Assembly (NCBI GenBank): GCA_036924285.1 | Contig: JAYKYS010000007.1 | Span: 13,950,001 to 14,014,000 of the forward strand | DNA: 64,000 nt | Origin: Asterella californica | Taxonomy: Eukaryota; Streptophyta; Marchantiopsida; Marchantiales; Aytoniaceae | Direction of reading: 5' to 3' | Notes under the pieces: model-generated | Told to the model about the DNA's origin: nothing | The model's input: only the letters and a program-made list of their open reading frames with translations | The model's database searches: none | Program-made: the position numbers and the translations under genes | Part shown: positions 44,240 to 56,325 of the stretch, piece after piece | Layout of the letters: the number at the start of each line of letters is the position of its first letter | Position numbering within the stretch: position 1 is the stretch's first letter

Positions 44240-44873
44240 CCCTCAGCAGATCAATCGGCCAACATAAGACATAACCGCCGTAGCATCATCGGTAGCTTGC
44301 AGGAAAAGCTCTGTTCTCTTAGCATCTAAGGTTATGCGCTCAAGAGTTGAAAGTTGTCGGTATCTCCGATCAAACTCTCTCAGCAACTCATTCAGGCTCA
44401 TCATACGATCATGTTGCTGCTCAACCCAGTCCAGAAATGTCCTCCTAGTAACTCTCTCTGAATCTTCTTCAAGAAACTCCTCTCGAAGAGATCACTCAAA
44501 ACTCATCCAGATTCCAAGGTTTCTTCTCTGTACATCCCTAACTTGGTCCCGCAACTCAGGAATGACAGCTAACTCAAAACTTGCTATCATCTCAGCATCA
44601 GTAACTCTAACCAGCTTCATCTCTCCTCTATACTCATGTAGATATCTAGAAATATCTCTTCCTTCAAACCTTCCGCACTTATTCACTATCGCTTGCAAAG
44701 CCTTGGTGGATTTTAACTCACCCTCCAATGATTGGATGCTGTTGGACCAGGGCCGCAAGCGTCTTCAGAATCTCAGCCGTATCTAGACCAGATGTAGATG
44801 TTGCTGTAGCCGTTGGTGCTACAGAAGGTGCTGTAGTAGTAGATGCAGCAGTAGCAGCGCCCTTGCGATCCAT
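44240..44873 (-). pseudogene. G4 gag remnant
   Basis: A probable start at 44873 gives MDRKGAATAASTTTAPS. The piece 44758-44492 reads FEGRDISRYLHEYRGEMKL and IASFELAVIPELRDQVRD. Further down come SERVTRRTFLDWV and LNELLREFDRRYRQLS in another frame. These match gypsy-1 Gag (GTDISKYVRYYAREM, ENFELAVVPEIRGRVK, LLREFDRQYAQLS). The rest of gag, protease and RT are deleted. Confidence 0.78.
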
Positions 44874-44942
44874 CTCTTCTTCTTGTAGTAAACTCAACCT
44901 TCTCAATCAATCACCCCAAGAGCTCTCAGTGGAAGCACCAAA

Positions 44943-46458
44943 TGTCAAGGTGAGAGTTTTCTTGGGAAGGGCGGAACCTTCTAGTTGTGTTATGACCGTG
45001 AAAGCTGTGATACGTTTACTCAGGGAGAGAGCACTAAGCTTCTAGCTGTGGATGGTTTACTCAAAGGATAGGTTTCAGGTTACAAGGTGACATTGTAAAA
45101 CACTCATACATGTCTCTTGGCTCTTCTGATATGTTCAAGAAGCAAAGTTCAGGCTTAACTAGCAATGATAATATCAGATGGTGGACTTTGACACTCAGGA
45201 TCGGGAAATATGTGAAGATTTAGGCTTCTAAACTTCTCCTACATGTAAAAAAGGCCCCACTGAGCACACACACGAACTTTCAGCTTGAGATCAAATTCTA
45301 TCACCGAGATATGGATAGAAAAGTTCTGGGTAAAGATATTGCGACAATTTCTAGTACTCAGACGGCTATTTCGACCTACAACAGAAAATTGGCTCGATCA
45401 CTTTCAAAGATTCTTACAAGATTTGGATTTTACAAGATGTTGAACATCCCTGTGAAGTTGGAACTCTTGAATGTACACGGTTCTCCAGATCTCGTTCTCT
45501 GAAGTTGTTGCTCTAGATTGAAAGCTTTCAGACCCCCTCTGCTTCAGCGGTCGCCCTGAATTACTCACTCACTCAAATGACTTGAAACTTTTTGGATAGT
45601 CGTAGCCCTGTTGACAGTGAACGCAACCACGAAGGTTTGAAGCGATTTCCTCGATTCTGCTGCAATTGACACTGAAAACCCCAAATCCAACAAAAGTGAT
45701 GCAATTCTGACTCAACTCAAACTTCAAATTGGCATAACTCCTTGTTTATTGATCCAAATTGATCAAGAATTTCACTGACAGTGCTTGGCACGAGCTCTTC
45801 CTGTGCTCTTAGATTTCACAGTGTCCTCATCAAATGCTCGCAATCCTCTTTGGACCTCTGTTTCTAAGTTTAGAGTTACACAAAAGACAAAATTGGACCA
45901 ATAGGAGTTCATAGCTCCACTTGGTTCTCCTTTTGTGTCTTAAACCATGTGGTAACTTAATTCCACTCATATGCTACCACGACAAGTTCCCTAAAGTGCC
46001 AGCATAAATCTTAAACTACCTAAAACGACACGTAGCCCTGAAAGTAAACTTAAACCAACTAAAAAGCGTGCATGGGCAACACGTAAGTACAACCCATGAG
46101 CTTAAACCCTATCAACATGATAAATCTAAGTTATGTACATTGAACATCATAGACAAGTAAGAAGTCACTCGCACAAGCGCACAAATGCTTGAACAAGATA
46201 ACTAGCATACTATCAGCCTACTAGGACTTAAAACGTATGACATAACGGTGTTAATATATGCATGAAGGACTAGGAGTAACATTAAGCTAACTTCTACCGC
46301 TACTTACTCCCAAGTGTCGGTGTAGAAGCGTAACCCGTAGCCGTCAATGTCCACAGTCTCCAGAATCGACTTCTCTGACGTCTTAATTTCACTCAAAGAG
46401 ACTAATTCCTAGCAGAGAGGTGAATCATTTATTATGTGAAATGATTCACATCACGACA
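44943..46458 (-). repeat. G4 5' LTR, 1516 bp
   Basis: Minus strand: TGTCGTGATGTGAATCATTT to CTCTCACCTTGACA. It belongs with the solo LTR at 59922-61084: both open with an 11-bp inverted repeat (GTGAATCATTT / AAATGATTCAC) and end with GAAGGTTCCGCCCTTCCC plus AAAACTCTCA. Confidence 0.85.
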
Positions 46459-46462
46459 CCGT

Positions 46463-46991
46463 CCAAACGAATCGTCTGATCTGAGATCCGTCTTCTCTGG
46501 TAAGTAGATCTTGCTACCTTGAACTCAACGAGACTCTAAACAAGTTGTTTGGAGTTCTCTCACAAAACCACACAAGAAATTTGATCGTAGAAAGCAACAA
46601 ACCGTGAGGTCGATTTGCAATCTAAGGGGTATTTTTGGTTTTTTATCAAAAATAACCTATCAATGAAAATTCAAAGATCTAAATTCTGTCTTCTAGTGAC
46701 TTACATAGCCATTTTCGACTCTAATAAATATTTAGAGCTCTCATCTGAATCATTTACAACTACTAAATACTTGTCGAAATAAATGAAAATCTTGACAATG
46801 AAGTCTACCTACTTGGTGTAGTTTAGCTAAACTACATGTTACAAGAAACGCCAACGTCGGCTAGTTACGTAGTAGACTAACATACAATGGAACGTCTAAA
46901 GATATGAACAAATGAAATACAGAAGTATCCTAACACGTGGCTTGTCAACAAGACAAGACAAGATCTACTAGAGCTTGGGACTATATCAACA
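46463..46991 (-). repeat. Ty1/copia 3' LTR, inner part
   Basis: On the minus strand the coding end is followed by GAAGAGGAG and TGTTGATATAGTCCCAAGC, a usual copia polypurine tract and LTR start (46991). The LTR is cut by G4 at 46463, and the rest must lie left of the window. AT-rich; no gene. Confidence 0.7.
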
Positions 46992-47290
46992 CTCCTCTTC
47001 AAGCTCGACTCTACATCATTTATCCCTAGACAATGTCTGAAAGCATCAAATTTATCTCTAGGCAATGCCTTAGTGAAGATATCGGTAATCTTATCTCCTG
47101 TGCTCACATTTATGTGGAGAGAGATGAGGTTGTGAGACATCTCATTGCTTCATGTAGCACGTTGGTGCAGAGATATCCTGAGTTGTTATCCATATCAGCT
47201 GTTAGAGGATACCAACAAGCATTACCGTAAGATATTTCATTGCTAGGGGCATAGAATCTCACGTTTTTTGACACCATTCACTTGGTGATA
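46992..47290 (-). pseudogene. Ty1/copia RNase H, C-terminal end
   Basis: The open piece 47140-46877 includes STGDKITDIFTKALPRDKF and AFRHCLGI, the conserved last block of copia polyproteins. Upstream codons (LHQRAT, then SNEMSHNLIS) are decayed forms of the H-x-R-T-K-H block. There is no complete frame. The RT is missing between here and 61228. Confidence 0.8.
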
Positions 47291-47425
47291 GCCAGGTGGT
47301 CATGTCAAGGTCACATGCAAGCTGGGAGAGGTCAGGGTTTACATGACCCACGATCTAGGATGTTCTGGATCTTACGAACATCTCCAGATGCATGAAGAGA
47401 TTCTCCAGTATACATTTTGGAGAAT

Positions 47426-47527
47426 GTGCGCATACACATCGCTACACAACATACATCGCTGTCAGAGATACATCAAACGTACACATAACACATGGACGAT
47501 CTCATACACATACACAAGTGTACCACA
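47426..47527 (-). repeat. LTR fragment, bases 1-102, abutting the PHD-gypsy 3' LTR
   Basis: Minus strand TGTGGTACACTTGTG to GTATGCGCAC, joined to the end of the full LTR (TTTATCA) through a single T. Confidence 0.8.
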
Positions 47528-47528
47528 A

Positions 47529-47918
47529 TGATAAACGGTATGTACTCACTCCATCATACCAACGGGCACTAAATAATCACTAAAGTCGAACCAAATCCAC
47601 TTTGTGCTCGCAGAGACTCCAGATTGCACTCATCAAGACTATCCACCATAGCTAGGAGCTTGAAGACTCAACTTGAAGAACTAAGGCTCCCAAGCTTTAC
47701 CTGCGAAGTATACCCCTAGTAGGTCATCCCAAGAACTCGTCCTAACGGCACTAACGGTCCTACCGAGATTCGTCACTCTGCACTCGGTGAACTTAGCCGA
47801 GGTGCCAAACTGACGCGTGCGCATACACGTCGTTACACAACATACATCGCTGTCAGAGATACACCACACATACATATAACACATGGACGATCTCATACAC
47901 ATACACAAGTATACCACA
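47529..47918 (-). repeat. PHD-gypsy copy 1 3' LTR, 390 bp
   Basis: TGTGGTATACTTG to GTTTATCA. The end is fixed by the 5' LTR, which also stops at TTTATCA (55334) before unrelated leader sequence. Confidence 0.82.
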
Positions 47919-48095
47919 ATCACCCCCTAACTGACGGTTAGGTTCCCTCTAACTCTAGATAGCTCCATATCCCAACTATGTGATATATACCTTCATGGGA
48001 GCAAGGATCAGGAGACCGGGTGCTACATCGTCCTATCGTTAGTCGCCTGTCTGCAATCCATATCACGCAAAGATCTAATCGGCTATCCCTGCTAT

Positions 48096-51000
48096 ACATC
48101 AAGGACAAACCCACCATCCAGTAGGAATGACACTGAGAGGTGGAGTCAAACATGACGTGTGCCAACCTCTCGAACAACCATCACACACCAACATACGGGC
48201 AGCTCCATCAGCAGACTCACACAACATACACCTCAAGCCCACACGTACAATTGCTAACCTTGGATCAACGGTATCATCGATGTTGGGAAGATGATCCAAT
48301 TACGTACATGGTCCTTCCAAACAACACCATCACGGCCCTCTAACATGAGTACTCCATAAGATAACACTTCACGCACTCGTAAAATAGTGCACCCTGCGGT
48401 CACGTCCAACGTCGTCGATGCAGTCTGCTGTAGATAGATATAATCACCAAGATGAAACATGTGAATCAATGATCGATAACCTCCTCCTCGAATAGTCGCA
48501 TATCGCAACGTGTCTCTATGCTGAGCAATCGCTAGATTCTCAAAAGTCATAGACATAAATCTCCGAAATGTCTCTGCTCGTTGAGAACATGCTCTCACTC
48601 ACATATCTGGGTCATCAAGGTTCAGCACCTCAGCAGAATCACGACGAATAGCCAAAGATAGATTTGGATCTCGGCCATACAATAGAAAATACGGTGAGAA
48701 GGAAGCCAAAGATGCTTGTCGGCTAAAACGATAGCCCATAGCCAACCATGGTAACTGCACATCTCAGTCTCCTAAGTGACACTTCCGCAAGTCATACTTG
48801 CGCAATCCTCTCTTCACTGTCTGAACTATCCTCTCCGCCAAACCATCCGCCTCAGGATGATCTCGAGATGTAGTCCGATGATCAATCAGCGTCTGATCAC
48901 ACAAGGCCTGAAACTCACCAAGGAACTCTGTACCATTGGTCTGTCAACACTTCAGCTGGTGTTCCAAAACGACTCAGCACTCGATCTAAGAACGCATATG
49001 CCGTCCCTTCCTTCGTCTTGTCCGGTAATACCACCAACTCAATCCACTTGGAGAAGTGCTCCACCATCACCAACACATATCGATGGGGACGTACGGTCAA
49101 CGGTAAAGGTCCCGTTAAATCTAAACTCCAACGGTAACCCAACCTCATAATCGATAAGGGATGTAACTGTGGAGTAGGAGCATTAAATGATGCTCGTACT
49201 CGATCACAAACCACACATCGTGCGACAAATTGCTGCACATCGACGTGCATACCACGCCACCAATACTATCCTTGGAGTAAGCTATGCGTACGCTTCACTC
49301 CAAAATATCCCAACTCCTCATGGGTATGTCGTACTAACTGTGCCCTTTGAGATGGATGTGGTAGTATCTGTACTCTCTCATCATCTCACACTCGAAGTAC
49401 ATGTCGTCCTTCTCGTCGAAATCTCTTTGTTCGTTGAAGGACACGATCTCGTTCTTGGTACTTACTGTGCTTACCACCATGCCAGTACGTAGATACTCCA
49501 TTACGATCACATCATTGTGGATATCTCACTGGTCTGGAACACAATCTCCACCCTCAAGATCTGGAGACTCATCATCTACTCTCTGACCAATGAAAGATAC
49601 GACTTGGCTCTCCATACTAGAGTTCATGATCAACACACAAAGAAAGACAGATGCATGCCATCTTGGCACTATCTCCTCATCAACCTCGTCATGACATCGA
49701 ACCCTAGTCTGATCTTGCTGACTCGTGCATGAGTTACGACTCAACTCATCGGCATCTAGGTTTGCAACTCCAGGTCTATGTACTACCTAGAAGTCATACT
49801 CCTGTAAGATAAGAGTCCATCGTGCAAGCTTCCCTATAAACTTGTCGGACTTCATCAACCACTTGAGCGGCTGGTGATCAGTGATGAGAGTAAAATGGTT
49901 CTCAAACAGATAACATCGGGGTGCAACAGCCCACACTGCAGCTAAACACTCCCTGTCATACGAACTGTACTTCACCTCCGTCGAATTGTTGGAGAATTGT
50001 CTAGCATACGCCACCACAAACTCTTTTTTCTCATCATCATGCTGAGTCAGCACTGCTCCAAGTCTCAACATACTCAGTGTGCAGTTGGAAAGGACGCGCC
50101 CTAACGGGTCTCCTCAAGATGGGAGCAGATGTCAAGCTATCCTTGAGGTCAACAAAAGCTCGCTCTTGCCACTCCTGGTCCATTTTCATCAACTTGGTCA
50201 ATGGCTTCCAATTGCACTAAACTCTTTCAAGTACCGACGATAAAATTTCACCAAACCAACAAATGCTCGAACTCGAATCACATCTATGGAGCGTGAGATA
50301 CGTGCAATAGCCTCAATCTTCGTCTGTTGAACATCCAACCCACCTGGGTAGATGGGTGGCCCAGATACTCTACCAACTCCTGGAAAAACTTGCACTTCCT
50401 AGGGTGTAACTTCAACCCATGAGCTCTCAACTACTCGAACACATCTCGTAAGTGTCTCTCGTGCTCCTCCATAGTAGCACTATAGACTAAGATTGACGTC
50501 AATATAACATCTGATAAAATCCAATCCTGCTAGGATCCTGTCCATCACCCTCTGGAACTCAGCAAGGGCGCTCTTGAATCCAAATGGTAAGAATCGCCAC
50601 TGATACAAACAATCCTTGCCGTGAGAGTCAATTCTCCAGAATGATGTCTTGGACTTATCTTCTTCTCTCACTGGCAACTGATGATATCTTGCTCGAAGAT
50701 CCAAAGTATTGAAGATCTTCACATGTCTCACTGCATCAAAGATCTCCTAAGATGTCGGCATGACATACTTATCGGACTTCATCTGCCGATTGATAAGACG
50801 ATAGTCTCCACACATCCATCTATCCGTGTAGTTGTCATACATATCATTCTTTGCTGACATAACTGTGACAAATGCATACTCTCCATGCGACATCTCCATC
50901 AACCCAACCTCCAACAAGTCTTGAGTCCTACTTTGGATCAAGGCTGTCTCCATGTCATTGTATCTGTAAGGACGTCGAAAGATTGACGTGTCATTAACCA

Positions 51001-51750
51001 AATCGATCGATATACCTGGTCCCTTCAAGGTACCCAAATCCTTCATACTAAAGGCAAAACAATTCCTGTAGCTCTTCAGGAATCTCTGAACTCTTCTTCT
51101 CTCCTCTCCTATAAGCTTGGATCCAATCTCTGGCTCCCAAGTATCCTCTGTCACCATGCTAGAGATAGAAGACGAAGTCATTGACTGCTATCTTGTAGCC
51201 TCAGGAATAGTTTCTTTCTGCTCACCACCAACAACCTCCACCGCCACTGTGTGAAAAACTCCTACGGTCCTAGTTGCAAGCTCTACACTCTCTCTTATGA
51301 CTTCTCATGATTTCAAAGGATGACAAACTCGACACGCCTCGCCCCCAGCCTTTGCCTCCACCGACTCGATAGACAAAGAGCTCAGAAGTGTTCGAGCAGT
51401 AACGTCCGTCGATCGCATCCAACGCTGCTCAGCCAATCCAAAGCTAACAATCCATGTCAAGCAATTCAAGTCCATTGCTTGATCCAATACTTGACGACGT
51501 GAAGCCTCCGACACCGAAGCTACTGAGCTGTACCTCCTGATCTCTCTAGAAATGTCTGTAGCTGGAATGGACATCTCTCCACCTCGGACTTCTTCAAACC
51601 CAAACCAATGCACGCCGCCTTTCTGAACATCAACGGCTGGGCTTCAGAGTCTAACAAGACTTTATGCGGTCGATACATCTTCCTTGAAGGTGCCACCAAA
51701 CAAAAGATACCACTTCTGTTGTCCAACAACACCACACCTGGTGCCAAACC
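48096..51750 (-). pseudogene. PHD-gypsy copy 1 pol: protease, RT, RNase H, integrase, PHD finger
   Basis: Protease-like segment VLLDSEAQPLMFRKAAC near 51660 (D-S-E where D-S-G is expected). RT pieces 51181-50747 (PYRYNDMETALIQSRTQDLL, DYRLINRQMKSDKYVMP) and 50731-50480 (FNTLDLRARYHQLPV, YIDV where copy 2 has YIDD). RNase H near 50071-49787 (TLITDHQPLKWLM). Integrase 49250-48915 (WWRGMHVDVQQFVARCVVC-type zinc part, LTDQ). Integrase C-terminal region 48598-48260. PHD finger 48230-48096: C-x2-C, 11 residues, C-x2-C-x4-H-x2-C, then WWVCP, stop, C. Copy 2 has CPRC, so the stop is CGA to TGA. Many stops; not functional. Confidence 0.85.
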
Positions 51751-52499
51751 AGCACGATCAATCGCCGGCCTAGCTGGTAACTCATCTAACCTAGCAATCG
51801 CCGCTTGTTAAGTACCACTGGTAGCTATCTTGATCCTCGACTCCATCGGCACGTCTATCGTCTCTCGCTGAACCACCTCAGCACTAGAGATAACAACATC
51901 CTCACTCTTACTGAGCGTGGCCGTCAACTGGAACACTAGAGCCAAGCTAACTCTCAATGCTCTCATATCCGTGGCTGAAAATAGTAAGGCTCGCAAAACT
52001 GTTGTAGTCGCCTCCAACACGAGGTTTGAGGTCGCATCCACAGACGTCAAGGTTGTCTCGCATCACCCCCACTCCTGGATGTTGATGTCTCTAACTCCAC
52101 TACATCATCAGTAGGCCGTTTAGGCACCATCGACGTGGTCCTCAACGTCTCTGATAATGTGAACGACTGAGGAAGCCTGGCGTGTCTACCAGCCTCCCCG
52201 CGTTGTAGATCCAACTCCATCGATGCACCTCGTGGCTCAGAGGCACGTACTGTACCTCAAGTCACTGCCGCAGATATCTCAATCTGCGCCACACCAGCCA
52301 TGAAGTCGAAGTCACCTCCTTCTTTTCCATAAGACGTGGCCGCTTTTGTTCCACCAGATCTCCGCTGAGCCATAGCCATACTAGCTATCCTCTGCTCCAA
52401 CTGCTCAATTCGAGCAGCCATACCTGCTTCTGACGTTGTAGCAGACGGTGGACCAATTGATCCTCTCTTAGGTGCTGGAGCTCTACCTCCAGCTCGACC

Positions 52500-53845
52500 A
52501 CCACGGCCTCCTTGAGCTCCTCCGCCTCGTCCATGGTCAGCCTTCCTTGCCGTAGCTCGAGATGGAGATCAAAACAACCGTCACTATTGTGATCAAGTCG
52601 TCCGCAATGCTCACATTGTCTAGGTACTGCTTGAGACGTCTTTTACGTCTCATAACCACCTCTCTTCTGTGGACAGTCCTTCTGCTGATGAGGACCATCA
52701 TACGTCCAGCAAGGACCCGCTTGCTGCTGACTAGAGAAGGACGGCATGGACTTCTGCCCACCAGATCCTCCAACACCTCCTTGGGATCGTGACTGCTCCG
52801 CACGATCTTTACCACCACCACCACCACGCTGTTGCATAGCCTGTGATCCGCAAGAAGAGGTGGTCGTCCTATGTGGTGTCTCCTTGCTAAACCCAGCAAC
52901 CACCACCCTCTCCTCCACCATGTTGAGCTCAATGCGCTCAGGCAAACCAAAGACAATCGTCAACGTCGGAGCGGTGTCTCTAAAGAGAGTGGCATCTCTG
53001 ACTCTCCTACGCAGCTTCTGATCTAGTATCTCATACCAGAACTGGACTGCCTGTGCTTCCGTCATCCCTTGGGTAACGCTAATCAACTGCCTCATGCGAG
53101 TAAACGTCTCGCGTAGGCTCTCTCCAATCTTCCGCTAGAACTCTTGCAGACTCCTCAACTTGTCACTCCGCACACCTTGATAGTTCTTTCTCAAACACGG
53201 GAAGAACTGAACCACAGGGTTAAACCCTGGTGGTATCTCGCTCACACTACCACCTGCTCCACTACTAGTGGACGCATCGCCGGTAGTAGGTACTCCGTCA
53301 CCCATAGATATACCATTGCTACTGACATCTGAACTCGTAGGTGCTACACCTCCTGAAACTGTGCCAATAGTGATAGAAACGTAGTTGGGAGACCAATGTT
53401 ACCTCCACAACTCAATCTCCACACTGTAGTCTCGCCAAAACTCATGATAATCGTCGATCGGTGGTCCCCTCCAAGTGTTGAAACAAACCCTTCTGCGCCA
53501 TGAAGGGTGTAAACAGTTGTAGGTTCCGCATCTGATGCATATTGCACAACTGTCGAACTCTTGGATGAAGTCATCTAGCTCAATGGTACCCACTGTATCT
53601 GAGTACATCGAGGTCCTTCGTGACCTCACAGATCTCGTCCATGTCTCACTACAACGGTGTGATGACACTAGTGTCATCACACCGACAGAAATCACGCTAT
53701 CTGCGTCTGACTCGTCCTCTGGAACAACCGCCGGCAACGGTGTAGGTAGTCGGTACCTCACCCCACTCCGTGTATACCCACTGTCCGAGAAATCTCCACC
53801 AGAACCTCCTGAGAACTCTGTGATGATAGATTCTCGATAACACAC
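52500..53845 (-). pseudogene. PHD-gypsy copy 1 gag remnant
   Basis: Pieces 53845-53399 and 53095-52643 cover the Gag body (MRQLISVTQGMTEAQAVQFW) and a Gly/Gln/Ser-rich stretch. Two zinc knuckles lie in one frame: CWTYDGPHQQKDC near 52711 (second Cys changed to Tyr) and CEHCGRLDHNSDGC near 52612. A TAA (probably from CAA) lies between them. Gag would bind element RNA. A 30-bp palindrome at 53655-53684 lies in the 5' part. Confidence 0.7.
53655..53684. repeat. perfect 30-bp palindrome in PHD-gypsy gag
   Basis: CGGTGTGATGACACT is followed at once by its reverse complement, with ACTAGT in the centre and no loop. Confidence 0.9.
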
Positions 53846-55333
53846 TCTCCAACCAGAATGCCGAAATCTCCGTCACCACCGTAACCATCCTTGCCTAACT
53901 CCGCTCCTACTGAGCTCACCTATCCTCTACTAGGACGGTCAAGGTAAGGGCAACCTGTACATACCATCACCACAAGCAGCCTCTCACAGTCTGTTGGTCG
54001 TCACCCCAACCACACCGTGAGAGAAACAAAGATAGTCCGACTGGTCCGCAACTCCAGTCTTACTACTGACAGCAGTCTAGAGTGAACTCACTTCGGAAAT
54101 CAAGCGCAACACAAGCAAACGCGGCGCACAAACAAGAAGTAGAATATGGAGAGGTTTCAACTACAAGAAGTCCAAACGATAACTCTCCACAGTCAAACAT
54201 TCACATAAAGAGAAACCCAGTCCCATCCGGACTGATGCCTCCTCTTCGACAACCACATGCACAATATATGATCACCAACCGTCGTAACTGATACTTAAGA
54301 TCACTAACTAGATGTCCACACCAGTAGTAGCTCCAAAAATATCTACGTGGTAGCTCTACTAGCTCACCCAACACAACTGTCACCAACTGCCTCCATAATT
54401 GTGGTAGTGTTTGCCTATGCCTCCTACGGCATAGGCAAACACTACCACAATTATGTCTTCCTCCTAATACTGTGGGGTTGCCCTACCGCCCCTCTAGGAA
54501 CGTGAGAGAAGGTCTCGTACTACCTTAAACAAGTCCATAAGTACTTGCACGCATCCTTAGAAGACACCAAGAGCTATTGGTCTAGTAGTAAAGCCAAAGC
54601 TAAGATTGCAGAGTTAAGTGTGCAAGTCCAGAAATAGTGTTGGGATGGGTGACCTACTGGTTTCACACTTCCCACACAATTGAAACTTGCATACCTCTCT
54701 CACGCACGTCAGCAAGTTGGCTTGCGGCGGGCTCCAGCTCGGGCTCCACTCTGCCTCCGCACTCTCGCACTCTGCTCTCACGCCTCCGCACTCATGCACC
54801 TCTGCTCTTGCACACACCCCAAAACAGCAACTTAGAGGTCGAAAACACACTCCAAGAGGTCGAAATCTGCCAAATTGGCACTCGTAGGCGGGTTTACGTC
54901 AGATTTTGGATCACCTACGACCTTCTTCGACTTGTAACTTCTTCGATCTTTCACCAAATCTAACGATTTTTGGTGCATTGGAATCGTCTTCCCAGCGTGT
55001 ACCTACTGCACTCTTCAGCATCACAATTGTCGACCCACGTCAACTCGACGTCCATCGATGCACTTCTGTTGATCTCAATTTGACCACAAAAACCCGTCAT
55101 AAGAAATTCCAGCAGCGCTTCTGCACTACCTCACCACCAAATCGGCCAAGAACAGGTTCAAACGACAGTAATCCACACAGAGATCGATCACCCAACCAAA
55201 AAGAACCATTCAGTATATGCGCGCACTCGCAAATCAAAGATATCAACGATCTACCCACTCCGGAGATACCACTGACTGAAATCCACGACCTGAAACCTCT
55301 CAATCAGACCTCGCAATCTGAGTTCTTCAAGTG
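53846..55333 (-). other. PHD-gypsy copy 1 leader
   Basis: About 1.5 kb between the 5' LTR and the first Gag-like frame. I see no conserved coding block. It contains the 27-bp hairpin at 54395-54454. Confidence 0.5.
54395..54454. repeat. perfect 27-bp inverted repeat with 6-base loop
   Basis: ATAATTGTGGTAGTGTTTGC plus CTATGCC (54395-54421) pairs without mismatch with 54428-54454 around TCCTAC. A perfect stem in so decayed an element must be recent or actively maintained. Confidence 0.92.
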
Positions 55334-55624
55334 ATAAACGATATGTACTCACTCCACCATACCGACGGACATTAAACAATCACTAAAATCGAGCCAAATC
55401 CACTCTGTGCGTGTAGAGACTCCAGATTGCACTCACTAAGACTATCCACCATAGCTAGGAGCTTGAAGGTTCAACTTGAAGAACTAAGGCCTCCAAGCAC
55501 TACCTGCAAAGTATACCCCTAGTGAGTCATCCCAAGAACTTGTCCTAAACGCACTAACGACCTTACCGGGCTTCGTCATTCCGCACTCGGTCAACCTAGC
55601 CGAGGTGCCAAACTAACGTGACAG
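55334..55624 (-). repeat. PHD-gypsy copy 1 5' LTR, lacking its first ~106 bases
   Basis: Minus strand CTGTCACGTTAGTTTGGCACC to GTTTATCA. It continues almost exactly where the fragments at 47426 and 61227 stop. Confidence 0.75.
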
Positions 55625-56325
55625 TTCCTTTGTTGGGTGATGCACGTACACAGATGATGACGAGTATGTATAAGGTTCGGTCCTGGTTTGGATTGGGAGT
55701 GTTGTTAGATGCAACGAGAGTGGGATCTCGTGCATATCGTCTACGGTTGTGGTGGACGAACTTGTTACCGAGAGAGGTGCTGAACCGTACAGACGATGTA
55801 GTGAGACGACCAGTGCACCTCATAGTTGATGACACCTTGGATGCATGACGAAGATCTCAAGTAGTGAGAGTCATCGATAGATCACTCATGGCAGTGTGGG
55901 ATGCTCGGTTACGAAAGTTGGTGGAGCTCAATGCCGATGAGAAAGAGCGAGCAATAGGTTTCTCTACGGGCACGTCGGCAATAGCTTCAGTGTCGGAGGT
56001 TTCACGTCGTCAAGTATTGGATCAAACAATGGACTTGAATTGCTTGACATGGATTGTTAGCCTTGGATTGACTGAGCAGCGTCCAATGCAATCAACGAAT
56101 GTTACTGATTGGATACTTCTGAGCTCTTTGTCTATCGAGTCGGTGGAGGCAAAGACAAAGGACGAGGCATGTGGAGTTCGTCATCTTTGGACATCATGGG
56201 ATGTCATAGGAGAGAGTGTGGAGCTTATAGCTAGGATTGCAAGAGTTATTCGTAAAGTTGCGGTGGAGGTTGTTGATGGTGAGCAGAAAGAAACTGCTCC
56301 AGAGGCTGCAAGAAGCAGTCAATGA
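55625..56325 (+). pseudogene. PHD-gypsy copy 2, region upstream of RT
   Basis: Two open pieces. The first (to 55848) matches nothing I can name or find in copy 1. The second (55864-56325) shares RRQVLDQTMDLNCLTWIVS and LLSSLSIESVEAK with copy 1 at 51613-51305, so it is the spacer between protease and RT. Confidence 0.55.

Larger units (their letters stand above)
40755..46458 (-). mobile_element. G4: chimeric, internally deleted Ty3/gypsy element
   Basis: Minus-strand order: LTR (46458-44943), gag start, a jump to the RNase H/integrase border, integrase, polypurine tract, LTR (42648 down, cut by Xa at 40755). The RT is absent. The two LTRs are not copies of each other: the 5' one starts TGTCGTGATGTGAATC, the 3' one TGTCGTGTTGTGGTTC. 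The flank outside the 5' LTR is CCGT (46459-46462), once more with CG in the middle. Confidence 0.8.
47426..55624 (-). mobile_element. PHD-gypsy copy 1 (minus strand)
   Basis: Minus-strand order: 5' LTR lacking about its first 106 bases (55624-55334), gag region, protease, RT, RNase H, integrase, PHD finger, polypurine tract (AGGGGGTGAT at 47928-47919), full 3' LTR (47918-47529), one extra T, and the first 102 bases of another LTR (47527-47426). The two LTR fragments add up to one LTR. It faces copy 2 head to head at 55624/55625. Both copies are decayed by stops and shifts. No target duplication is visible against the copia flanks. Confidence 0.8.

Noticed and set aside
48099..48299. PHD finger as a host chromatin gene
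   Set aside because: A second copy lies at 59247-59382 in the same place after integrase, so it belongs to the retroelement.
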